Assembly: GCA_030429735.1 (NCBI GenBank)
Contig: JAUIET010000004.1
Span: 248,001-312,000 of the forward strand
DNA: 64,000 bases
Reading direction: 5' to 3'
Origin: Gammaproteobacteria bacterium
Lineage (GTDB): Bacteria > Pseudomonadota > Gammaproteobacteria > Pseudomonadales > JAUIET01
Shown here: one piece after another, positions 37,115 to 43,654 of the stretch
Position numbering within the stretch: position 1 is the stretch's first letter
How the letters are laid out: each line of letters opens with the position of its first letter
The notes under the pieces: model-generated
Database searches by the model: none
Seen by the model: the letters and a program-made list of their open reading frames with translations, nothing else
What the model was told of the DNA's origin: nothing
Made by a program: the position numbers and the translations under genes

Positions 37115-38011
37115 ATGCAGATCCAGGATGTTGATTTCCGATTGCTGCGCCTGTTTGTCAGCGTTGTTCAAAGCGGTGGGTTTACTCGTGCGGCTGATCA
37201 TCTGAATGTTGGTCGCCCCACGGTCAGTACCCAGATGGCAGATCTTGAATCCCGTTTGGGTATGCGCTTGTGCGAACGAGGGCGCTCAGGATTTTCTTTG
37301 ACCGAGCATGGCGAGCAAGTCTATGAACGAGCGCTGGGGCTGTTGGCGGCGGTCGATGAGTTCGGTTCTGATATGGACGCCATACAAGGGCACCTCAGCG
37401 GTGAATTGAACCTTGGACAAATTGACTACATGACCTCGCTGAGCGAGTTCAATATGTCGGGTGCGGTGCGGAGATTTTGTGAACGGGCACCCGACGTGGT
37501 TCTTAATCTGGAAGTGTTGCCTGAAGACGCTGTTCAGCGCGGCGTGCTTGATGGACGATTACACCTCGGTATTATCGGTTCCCCGACCAGGCTGGCAGGG
37601 CTGGATGTGCACGAATTTCTTGATGAAAACCTCTATCTTTACTGTAGCCAGGAACACCCACTGTTTGAAACCCCGGATAAATCGATTACCACTCGACACC
37701 TGGCCAGGTATCGTATGGCGGGTTCCACCATCGATACCGATCTCAACCGCACACGGTTAGCAAACGACGCACGTGCCAATAACCTTGAAGCAGTGCTGAT
37801 TCTGATTTTGTCCGGTCAATACATGGGCTATCTGCCCGACCATTTTGCTCAAAGCTGGGTGGATGATGGAAGAATTCGCGCCATCAAGCCGCGGCTTACT
37901 CATCGGTATAACGAACTGCCGCTGATCACGCGCAGCCGCGCGCGAAAAAGTCCGCAGCTTGACTTGTTCTTATCGATACTCATGCAAAGCAGTCAACGCG
38001 TTGCAATTTGA
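37115..38011 (+). CDS. LysR-family transcriptional regulator
   Basis: A 298-aa LysR protein with the N-terminal winged helix FVSVVQSGGFTRAADHLNVG followed by LESRLGMRLCERGRSGFSLT. The effector domain includes GELNLGQIDYMTS. It is divergent from the desaturase / TIM-barrel pair, and the 81-bp AT-rich spacer, with repeated CTATA-type segments, is the natural site for regulation of both promoters. Confidence 0.92.
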   Translation: MQIQDVDFRLLRLFVSVVQSGGFTRAADHLNVGRPTVSTQMADLESRLGMRLCERGRSGFSLTEHGEQVYERALGLLAAVDEFGSDMDAIQGHLSGELNLGQIDYMTSLSEFNMSGAVRRFCERAPDVVLNLEVLPEDAVQRGVLDGRLHLGIIGSPTRLAGLDVHEFLDENLYLYCSQEHPLFETPDKSITTRHLARYRMAGSTIDTDLNRTRLANDARANNLEAVLILILSGQYMGYLPDHFAQSWVDDGRIRAIKPRLTHRYNELPLITRSRARKSPQLDLFLSILMQSSQRVAI

Positions 38012-38034
38012 ACACTGGATTATTCTCATAGTGC

Positions 38035-38145
38035 ATGCAGCTGGTGATAGCTGGTGCTGGGTATCAATTACTTGTCCTGAGCACCATTCCGATCGGTATC
38101 GCTTATGCAATTTGGGCGGGCTTGGCTTTAGCGTGCATTCCCCTG
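38035..38145 (+). pseudogene. Remnant of a small multidrug resistance (SMR/EmrE-type) transporter
   Basis: A short open stretch encodes a segment that includes STIPIGIAYAIWAGLA, a close match in pattern to the third membrane helix of SMR exporters, whose typical form is KTIPVGIAYAIWSG. The flanking sequence does not look like the rest of an SMR protein, so only a fragment of about 25-30 residues survives. It lies just after the LysR gene and before the interrupted gene at 38284. Confidence 0.55.
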
Positions 38146-38283
38146 GCGGATTGCAATTGGCACCACAATGCCCGACAGACCATAGCACCGCCAAAGTCGC
38201 ATAGCGCTTATCGCGTGCCCGGGCTGGCCATTTTAGGGCGGTCGCGTTACCGTAAACGCTTGGTAACTAAACGAGGTGTGCAT

Positions 38284-38835
38284 ATGCCTTCGCAGATATT
38301 TAGCGAACAGGAATTGCGCCAGGCAGGGCGGCTGACGGTTGATTTGATCGGTGAGTCGCTAGTGTCCCTTAACATAAGTTCGCACCATTTAGAGCCAGCA
38401 CAATGCCGTTCTTCTAGGCGTGTTCCGCAGGGAATATCGGCTATATTGGCAAGGGACACAACAACGAAGAACGGCATTGTGCTGGCTCCCGGAGGGCCCG
38501 CCATTCGAGGCCTCCAGCTTCGTTGAACTCTCTGCGAATAGAGCCCGCTAGAGCCTGCCCCGCGAGCGACGCGAGTGTTTTGGGTATTCACTGCAGAGTT
38601 CGCCTCACTGGAGGCCTCGAATGGCAGGCTAAATGGTGCGAACTTATGTTAAGGGACACTAGAGCAAGGCCTGGATAATGATGCAAAAGCACTGGTCACC
38701 CGTTTCCAGGAAGAGCTGATGACCATGTTCTATAGCTACACCGGTTGGGAGAAATCGATACTTGAGTGTATTGCTGAGACCGACGACCAGGCTACCAGCG
38801 CTGAGGCGTTGGCGAGTATCGAGAACTGGGATATT
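38284..38835 (+). pseudogene. 5' part of an uncharacterised gene split by two mobile elements
   Basis: An ATG at 38284 with an upstream GAGGTG ribosome-binding site opens a frame (MPSQIFSEQELRQAGRLTV). After 26 codons it is interrupted by the 298-bp element at 38362-38659; the frame resumes at 38662 with EQGLDNDAKALVTRF and runs 58 codons to the Tn3-family transposon at 38836. The 3' part continues in the same register at 46591-47292. Joining 38284-38361, 38662-38835 and 46591-47292 gives 954 nt, that is 317 codons plus stop with no frameshift. In the present sequence this part would stop at a TAA inside the transposon end (38860-38862). The family is not recognised. Confidence 0.85.
38362..38659. 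mobile_element. 298-bp palindromic MITE-like element flanked by TA
   Basis: The element has perfect 31-bp terminal inverted repeats (38362-38392 and 38629-38659), starting GTGTCCCTTAACATAAG. It is flanked by TA on each side (38360-38361 and 38660-38661), and removing the element with one TA restores the host reading frame. Inside are two more perfect inverted repeats: 23 bp (38392-38414 with 38466-38488) and 18 bp (38500-38517 with 38608-38625). There is no transposase. The TA duplication points to the IS630/Tc1/mariner group as the parent, an inference. The nested hairpins could form a stable RNA fold if transcribed. Confidence 0.85.
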
Positions 38836-38874
38836 GGGGTTATGCGTGAAACGCCTCCATAAGTACCAGCAGGC
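38836..38874 (+). repeat. Left terminal inverted repeat of the Tn3-family transposon
   Basis: 39 bp beginning GGGGTTATGCGTGAA, preceded by the ATATT duplication at 38831-38835. It contains the TAAG motif common in Tn3-family ends. It mismatches the right end at positions 7, 10, 16, 18, 35 and 38. Confidence 0.9.
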
Positions 38875-38968
38875 ATGGTGATGGAAGCTAATCAACATCG
38901 GCTGTGCGCTTTTTTCTTAGACGTACTGCTCGGACAGATATTCCTGTAAAAGCATCACATTTTATGTG

Positions 38969-39440
38969 TGGAAATATGCTCTAAGAATACAGCGCGTTCG
39001 ATCAGTTGAGAAGCTGCCGACAATCGAAGTTCGATTCGCATTCGATTGACCCCTGTGCTGCCAACTCCCGTATGCACTCGTATGCGGCTCCCAATTCCGG
39101 GAACTCTTGGTGTATGTCCCCAGTCGGCAATACCCCATCAACGAACACGGAGTTATCGCTAAAACCTGAGACGCTGAATTCTGACATTTGTTGAGTGCCC
39201 TCTATGAGGGTATCACCCAGATCCGCGCAGAAATATGTTCTAAGAATTGAACAGAAATCATCAAGGAAGCGGATCGAAACAATCAAATTCTGTTTCGCAT
39301 TCAATGGACCCTGTTGTGGCCCACTCGTATATCCAATCTATGGCTGCACTTAATTCTGAGAATGTGTGGTGAATGTCTTCACCAGGAAATTCAGCATCAA
39401 CGCAAACGGAGAGATCACTAAAACCAGACACACTGACTTC
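38969..39440. repeat. Diverged tandem duplication of about 260 bp
   Basis: Two adjacent units each hold the 3' half of a small minus-strand gene and a downstream block close to GAAATATGCTCTAAGAAT (38970-38987 and, with one change, 39231-39248). The coding parts share SGFSD, DIH and GSIECE/FDC blocks at protein level. The units have diverged clearly, so the duplication is not recent. Confidence 0.7.
39002..39187 (-). CDS. Small acidic protein, tandem paralogue 2 (61 aa)
   Basis: I start at the ATG at 39187 (MSEFSVSGFSDNSVFVDGVL), about 11 nt after AGAGGG; a longer reading from 39304 would run through the tail of the upstream gene. It ends GSIECESNFDCRQLLN. The sequence is acidic with two cysteines near the C-terminus and no membrane segment. 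It is clearly paralogous to the C-terminal half of the neighbour at 39261-39596. No function is recognised. It is the last gene of the minus-strand cargo operon. Confidence 0.6.
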   Translation of the reverse strand: MSEFSVSGFSDNSVFVDGVLPTGDIHQEFPELGAAYECIRELAAQGSIECESNFDCRQLLN

Positions 39441-39596
39441 CGATATATGCGAAGGCTTGTCGTTCGGAGCGCAGAGGTACGTTGATTGCCAAGCTAAAAA
39501 AGTACAGCCGTACGATGCTTTGCTTGGGCGGTTGTTCACACCATGACTATTGTCATTTGCTGGCGGACAGGTAAAGGATTGGACAACGTTATCCAT
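39261..39596 (-). CDS. Small acidic protein, tandem paralogue 1 (111 aa)
   Basis: A minus-strand frame of 111 aa from the ATG at 39596 (a TTG at 39608 is possible). Its C-terminal 60 residues repeat the downstream small protein: SEVSVSGFSDLSVCVDAEF, then DIHHTFSELSAA and GSIECETEFDCFDPLP. The N-terminal 50 residues are unique and carry several cysteines. The start lies about 20 nt after the CPFCG gene stop, so it belongs to the same transcript. Function is not recognised. Confidence 0.6.
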   Translation of the reverse strand: MDNVVQSFTCPPANDNSHGVNNRPSKASYGCTFLAWQSTYLCAPNDKPSHISEVSVSGFSDLSVCVDAEFPGEDIHHTFSELSAAIDWIYEWATTGSIECETEFDCFDPLP

Positions 39597-39617
39597 CGCT
39601 CGATCCAATAATGGCCA

Positions 39618-39932
39618 CTACAAGCGCCTGCTGTACCAAGAGTTGCTCGAATCTATATGATGAAAGTGGGCCTCCAAAGGCTCACCTTTTGTGTTGTCAC
39701 TTTCCAGCGTTACCCCGCAGAATGGGCAATGACTGATTCCAATCACCGTTTGCCAGATGTGGTCACCGACTTCCTCGATATACTGAAACTCTTCCAGGTC
39801 AGCTTCCGTGGCCTCTCTGGTGATCACTAAGCACCATTGCCATGCACTGTCACCCAGAAAATGCTCAGCGGGGGCAATGCTTGCTCCACCAACGGGCATC
39901 CATTCGCATTGGTGTTGATAGCCGTCATTCAT
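39618..39932 (-). CDS. Small protein with a CPFCG zinc-ribbon-like motif (104 aa)
   Basis: A 104-aa protein whose start overlaps the ATPase stop by 4 nt (ATGA), a sign of translational coupling. CPFCGVTL near residue 69 is a single CxxC knuckle; a second cysteine pair is absent, so zinc may be held with histidines in EAHFHHID. The N-terminal half is rich in Trp, Glu and His. It is not recognised beyond this motif. The coupling suggests that it works with the ATPase. Confidence 0.7.
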   Translation of the reverse strand: MNDGYQHQCEWMPVGGASIAPAEHFLGDSAWQWCLVITREATEADLEEFQYIEEVGDHIWQTVIGISHCPFCGVTLESDNTKGEPLEAHFHHIDSSNSWYSRRL

Positions 39933-41773
39933 CGCAGGTTTTCTTCGGTGTACAAGGAAATTTCCAGCATCCGTTCTAACAGTTCGTCGGGCCGCATGCC
40001 TGGGAAATTCTTTAACACCAGTTCTTTGGCGTACAGTCGGCAGATGTAACGCAGTTTTAGCGCTTTGGTTTTGGACGAATACACGAAATCGCGATGACCA
40101 CTGTTGACGATGATCAAGTTGCGATCCACGTCAAAGCGAGACCGCCATAACTCACCGGCCGCGCGTTGAAACGAATACGCGGGCAAACCCTGCTTGTGCT
40201 CATCGCCTGGACGCGTGCTTTCTACCAGCGTTTCCGTCACGGTGACCAATCCCTCGGCCTCGCAGACTAAATTGCCCTCAGTGGCGATCACGCCCAGTTT
40301 GACGAGTCCCGGTTCATTGGGTGCCGTGAAGGACACAATTTCAGCATCGGTGTTATCGAGTTGAGCGGTGCCCTCCAGAACCCGCCATTGATACAAGACT
40401 TCGCGATCAATCTGGCGTTTCTGATGGTCTCTGGCCACCGCTCGGAAGGTTCTTGATTGGCCGACACGCACGACACTGGACGTCGGCGCGATGCGCACAG
40501 TGGTTAAAGGCCCCGTGTATTCGAAGAACTGTTTTTGCGGTGTGTCCGCTGGTTCGCCTTCCGACTCTGCTGCCTCACCGGGTGACGCGATTGAGACACC
40601 GTCTAAGATTTGTTCGTCACTATCACCATCAAAGTGGTTCCCTTCAGGCGTAGTCGCCAACTTACCGGCGGCCGGCTTGAGCGCACGTTCTCTCTGTAAA
40701 TCGAACCAATCGTACTCTTCGGCCGGCAAGGTGATCAAGGCTTCGCGAAAAGCCCGCGTAATGGTGCGTAGAATATGACGGCTGGCGCGTTCCTCTTCGG
40801 CGCGCCGTTGTGCGTCAATTTGTTCGGTTAGCAAGGCTTCACAGGGCTTGAGTTCCTCGACTAACGCTTGCAGGTGTGCATCCTGAATGACGCCCAAGCG
40901 CGTGCCCGGTGTCAGATTGAGCTGCGGGGCATCCACAATCCCTTGCAAGTAGGGACTGTTCCAGGGTGCGTGATTGAATGCATCCAGTTCGGTGATCGAC
41001 GACAGGACGCGAGTTCCTGACCGATACAGCCCCACTCCGGCCTCCGGCGCGGGTTCGGCCAGATAGATTTCCAAGTACACTGAGTCTGAAGACGGCAGGT
41101 CGTGCAGCAAGCGCCCGTCAAATTGTCGGGGTTCGACCAGGAATTGCTTGCGCGCTGTACGATCAGTGACAGTCACTTTCACCTCGGATTGGCGGATTCG
41201 ATCTCTCAATTCCGAGGCAAGATACCACTGGATTTTCTCGCCTGAGAATTGACGGAGACCGGAGAGCAACGGCGTGATGGTCAGCTCTGTTCCGCTTTCA
41301 GTAAACAAAGTTCGGCGTTGGCTGACGGTGTAATTAGGATCACCCTTCGCCATGCGCATCTCATAGCTCTTGCCATCGTCGGAGGGCGAGCGCATCACCA
41401 GCGTTTCACCGACGGTCCAGAAGCTCAACAAGCCAATGCCAAATTCGCCCTGTAGGCCACGGCCTGATCCGCTGGCTTTCAGTTGGCGCTTGATCGAATC
41501 ACAAATATGAGTGGCCACGTACTTGAAGTTTGGCAAGCCTTCCTCGTTTTTTGGAATCCCTCGGCCGTTGTCTCGGATACGCAAATAGGGCTCGTTATTT
41601 TCGCGCCCACGAGTAATTTCTATTTCGGTCGCACCCGCATCAATACTGTTTTCGACAAATTCCGCCACCGCCTTGAGGGGATTGCTCTGCGACAGCGCAA
41701 TAATCGTGATTGCATTCCAATCATCCCCGATACGAAGCTTGCCCTTCGTTTGTGTGCTAGTTTTACGCGCCAT
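39929..41773 (-). CDS. GHKL-type ATPase, MutL/MORC/Hsp90-like, with C-terminal Ig-like domain
   Basis: A 614-aa protein with an N-terminal GHKL ATPase: AEFVENSIDAGATEIEI (residues 37-53, with catalytic-type E38 and metal-binding N42), DNGRGIP (68-74) and GEFGIGLLSFW near 109. A transducer-like region follows to about 330. A bacterial Ig-like beta sandwich lies near 430-530 (APTSSVVRVGQSRTFRAVA), and the C-terminal 80 residues hold YSFQRAAGELWRSRFDVD and a helical tail. MORC/MutL-like ATPases with such extensions are known in restriction and phage-conflict loci, so a defence role is inferred. It sits in a coupled operon with small proteins inside a Tn3-family transposon. Confidence 0.85.
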   Translation of the reverse strand: MARKTSTQTKGKLRIGDDWNAITIIALSQSNPLKAVAEFVENSIDAGATEIEITRGRENNEPYLRIRDNGRGIPKNEEGLPNFKYVATHICDSIKRQLKASGSGRGLQGEFGIGLLSFWTVGETLVMRSPSDDGKSYEMRMAKGDPNYTVSQRRTLFTESGTELTITPLLSGLRQFSGEKIQWYLASELRDRIRQSEVKVTVTDRTARKQFLVEPRQFDGRLLHDLPSSDSVYLEIYLAEPAPEAGVGLYRSGTRVLSSITELDAFNHAPWNSPYLQGIVDAPQLNLTPGTRLGVIQDAHLQALVEELKPCEALLTEQIDAQRRAEEERASRHILRTITRAFREALITLPAEEYDWFDLQRERALKPAAGKLATTPEGNHFDGDSDEQILDGVSIASPGEAAESEGEPADTPQKQFFEYTGPLTTVRIAPTSSVVRVGQSRTFRAVARDHQKRQIDREVLYQWRVLEGTAQLDNTDAEIVSFTAPNEPGLVKLGVIATEGNLVCEAEGLVTVTETLVESTRPGDEHKQGLPAYSFQRAAGELWRSRFDVDRNLIIVNSGHRDFVYSSKTKALKLRYICRLYAKELVLKNFPGMRPDELLERMLEISLYTEENLR

Positions 41774-41776
41774 GGT

Positions 41777-42079
41777 TCAGGGATAGAACGGCTCGGCTAG
41801 CCAGGCTGCGATAACCGCACGATTGGTCTCGTCCAGCGTAGCAGCGGCCTCCATCAGCCCAAGCCCTAAGCTATCACTGCCACTCCATACGGCGTGAAAA
41901 AACTGGGCCATGACACGTTCACCGTGGGAAAGCACGCTCATCGCTTCGTTCAATTCATCCTCAAGACAGCGTTTTTCGCCGATATCCCAATAGCCGGTCA
42001 ATGTGGGGTACTGAGCCAATAGCTCAAAGAAACGCTTTTGCTCTGACGACAAATGGAATTGCCTAGTCACCACGCTCAT
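41777..42079 (-). CDS. Small uncharacterised protein coupled to the GHKL ATPase (100 aa)
   Basis: A 100-aa, mostly helical acidic protein (RQFHLSSEQKRFFELLAQYP at the N-terminus, then LSHGERVMAQFFHAVW and ETNRAVIAAWLAEPF). Its stop is 3 nt before the ATPase start, and its ATG overlaps the stop of a truncated upstream frame by TGA/ATG sharing. There is no membrane segment or known motif. It probably forms a partner or regulator of the ATPase. Inferred from position only. Confidence 0.75.
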   Translation of the reverse strand: MSVVTRQFHLSSEQKRFFELLAQYPTLTGYWDIGEKRCLEDELNEAMSVLSHGERVMAQFFHAVWSGSDSLGLGLMEAAATLDETNRAVIAAWLAEPFYP

Positions 42080-42159
42080 GAGTCGATGCTCTGCTGTTTT
42101 TTATCCGTCTCGTCGGTAGGTAAAAAGAGGTCCATCAATGTCTCCCGATCATCAAGCTC
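42076..42159 (-). pseudogene. C-terminal remnant of a gene truncated at the tnpR junction
   Basis: Between tnpR and the 100-aa gene, the frame reading ELDDRETLMDLFLPTDETDK ends in TGA at 42076-42078 and overlaps the next ATG, as coupled genes do. The frame has no start of its own except an ATG 19 codons before the stop, and runs up into the tnpR 3' end. This looks like the tail of a gene whose 5' part was lost when the operon was joined to tnpR. It could also be a very short leader peptide. Confidence 0.4.
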
Positions 42160-42709
42160 GTTCTGACGCTGGCAGCCAGCGATATAAGGTGGGTACCGAA
42201 ACGCCGAGGTTGTGAGCCACATCTTTCGGTGGCACACCACTAGCCAGTAGTTGTTTGGCGGATTCGATTTTGCTGTCGGTCATGCTTCGTTTGCGACCGC
42301 CCGTGCGACCCAGCCGTCGGGCGACTTCCAACCCAGCCCGTGTCCTTTCGACGGTGAGCTCTCGCTCCATTTCGGCAAGACTCGCCATCACGTGGAAGAA
42401 GAATCGTCCAGACGGTGTGCCGGTATCGATCGAGTCGGTCAGACTCTTGAACTGTACGCCTTGCTGATGCAGATGGGCGGTCAGGTCGACGAGGTTCTTG
42501 ACGCTGCGGCCCAACCGGTCCAATTTCCACACCACCAAGGTGTCGCCATCACGCAACATGTCCAGTGTTTTGTCGAGACCTGGGCGTTTAGCGTGACGAC
42601 CACTGAGTGTGTCATCAAAAATGCGTTCACAGCCCGCTTTAGTCAGTGCTTCGCGCTGTAGCTCCAGATTCTGATCCTGAGTGGATACCCGTGCATAGCC
42701 GATGAACAT
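42152..42709 (-). CDS. tnpR: Tn3-type serine resolvase
   Basis: A 185-aa serine recombinase: YARVSTQDQNLELQ with the catalytic Ser near residue 9, WKLDRLGRS near 61-69 (conserved Arg/Asp/Arg), and a C-terminal helix-turn-helix in KDVAHNLGVSVPTLYRW. It resolves transposition cointegrates at a res site. Its ATG comes 2 nt after the hepT stop, so it is translated from the mntA-hepT transcript, an uncommon arrangement. Confidence 0.93.
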   Translation of the reverse strand: MFIGYARVSTQDQNLELQREALTKAGCERIFDDTLSGRHAKRPGLDKTLDMLRDGDTLVVWKLDRLGRSVKNLVDLTAHLHQQGVQFKSLTDSIDTGTPSGRFFFHVMASLAEMERELTVERTRAGLEVARRLGRTGGRKRSMTDSKIESAKQLLASGVPPKDVAHNLGVSVPTLYRWLPASERA

Positions 42710-42711
42710 TG

Positions 42712-43086
42712 CTAGCTGGCCTCGTCATCCTTCGGCAGTGAATCGAGGATTGCTTGCGCTTGAGTCTGCAATTCGGGCAGATCAGTTTCCAAGGTTGTCC
42801 AGACAATCGTCAGGTCGACTTTGAAGTAGCCATGCGCCAGGGCATTGCGCATCTCGTAGGCGGGGGCTAAGGGCAATTCCTGGTGTGCTGCAGCAAAATC
42901 CGGATAACGTTTTTCGATATTGCGGCTGGCTTCGCCGATCACTTCCAGGTTGCGTATAACGGCGTCCTGCGCCATCTCGTTTTTGAGAAACTCGGCTTCG
43001 TCGATATCCTCGGTATAACTTTGAATGCGTCCAATAGCCTCCAAAATATGCGCAAGATAGCTCGGCAGTCGCGATGCTTCCTTCAT
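42712..43086 (-). CDS. hepT: HEPN-domain RNase toxin, HepT-like
   Basis: A 124-aa helical protein with RNALAHGY near residue 80, the R-x4-H-x-Y motif of HEPN ribonucleases. HepT toxins cleave RNA and are neutralised by AMPylation from MntA. Its start overlaps the mntA stop by 4 nt. It lies between mntA and tnpR within the transposon, so it probably stabilises or protects the element. Confidence 0.9.
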   Translation of the reverse strand: MKEASRLPSYLAHILEAIGRIQSYTEDIDEAEFLKNEMAQDAVIRNLEVIGEASRNIEKRYPDFAAAHQELPLAPAYEMRNALAHGYFKVDLTIVWTTLETDLPELQTQAQAILDSLPKDDEAS

Positions 43087-43373
43087 ACCGGTAGGGCCGT
43101 GGCCAGCACCGAGGCGCGGAGTGTGTCCGGAAGCGCCGCAGGTGTTAAGACATCCACCGGAATACCTAAGAGTGTGCGCAGCTCATGTCGAATGGCGCCA
43201 ATATCAAAGAGTGTGGTGTCCGGCGTTGGATCGACCAACAGATCCAAATCACTACTATCTGTGTCATCACCGTGAACGACCGAGCCAAACACGCGGGCAT
43301 TGCTGGCACGGTGGGCGGCCACGACGCGCCGAATGGCGTCGCGATTGATGCGCAGTGCTTCGGAAGGTTTCAT
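43083..43373 (-). CDS. mntA: MNT-type nucleotidyltransferase antitoxin, MntA-like
   Basis: A 96-aa minimal nucleotidyltransferase with ARVFGSVVHGDDTDSSDLDL near residue 27, holding the GS-x10-DxD catalytic signature. MntA antitoxins transfer AMP to a tyrosine of HepT. It is the first gene of the minus-strand transcript that also includes hepT and tnpR. Its promoter must lie in 43374-43528, divergent from tnpA. Confidence 0.9.
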   Translation of the reverse strand: MKPSEALRINRDAIRRVVAAHRASNARVFGSVVHGDDTDSSDLDLLVDPTPDTTLFDIGAIRHELRTLLGIPVDVLTPAALPDTLRASVLATALPV

Positions 43374-43528
43374 CGCCGACTCCGTTATCGAAACTCATTG
43401 AAACAGTAATGTATTGAGAATAGTATTTCAAGAACTGTTTTCGAGAATGCCGAAGCCCTTGATTTCGGCCTTATCACGCTGGCTGAAAAGCCTTATCAAA
43501 AACGACCGTTTTTAATAACCATAATACG
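43374..43528. promoter_or_regulatory. Divergent promoter and probable res region of the Tn3-family transposon
   Basis: The 155-bp AT-rich spacer between mntA and the original tnpA start is the usual place for res and both promoters in Tn3-family elements. It contains several imperfect inverted repeats, such as CTCATTGAAAC ... TATTGAG and repeated TTTCAAGAACTGTTTTCGAG-like blocks. Subsites cannot be set by eye. The mntA-hepT pair now separates this region from tnpR. Confidence 0.4.
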
Positions 43529-43654
43529 ATGCCCACACGTACGTGACGGCTGGCGATTCTGGCCGCTGATGAAATCCAAGACCTCTTTGGCCTGCCGCAG
43601 CTAAGGCCGGATGAGCGAGAGGTTTTCTTCGCACTCGATCCTGCTGAATCCGAG

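Noticed and set aside
38035-38526. A single 163-aa plus-strand gene
   Set aside because: The frame is a chance fusion of an SMR fragment, the 5' end of the interrupted gene and part of the MITE.
38362-38659. CRISPR-like or terminator structure made by the repeated segments
   Set aside because: The repeats are inverted, not direct, and are bounded by TA duplications, so a MITE explains them.
38284-38862. A 92-aa gene ending at TAA 38860-38862 once the MITE is removed
   Set aside because: That TAA lies inside the Tn3-family left repeat; the true continuation is at 46591.
39002-39304. 100-aa reading of the last small cargo gene
   Set aside because: Its N-terminal part overlaps the tail of the upstream paralogue; the ATG at 39187 fits the paralogue alignment and has a ribosome-binding site.
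42152-42709. Invertase (Pin/Hin) rather than resolvase
   Set aside because: Sequence alone is close to both, but its place beside a Tn3-family tnpA within matching ends favours a resolvase.
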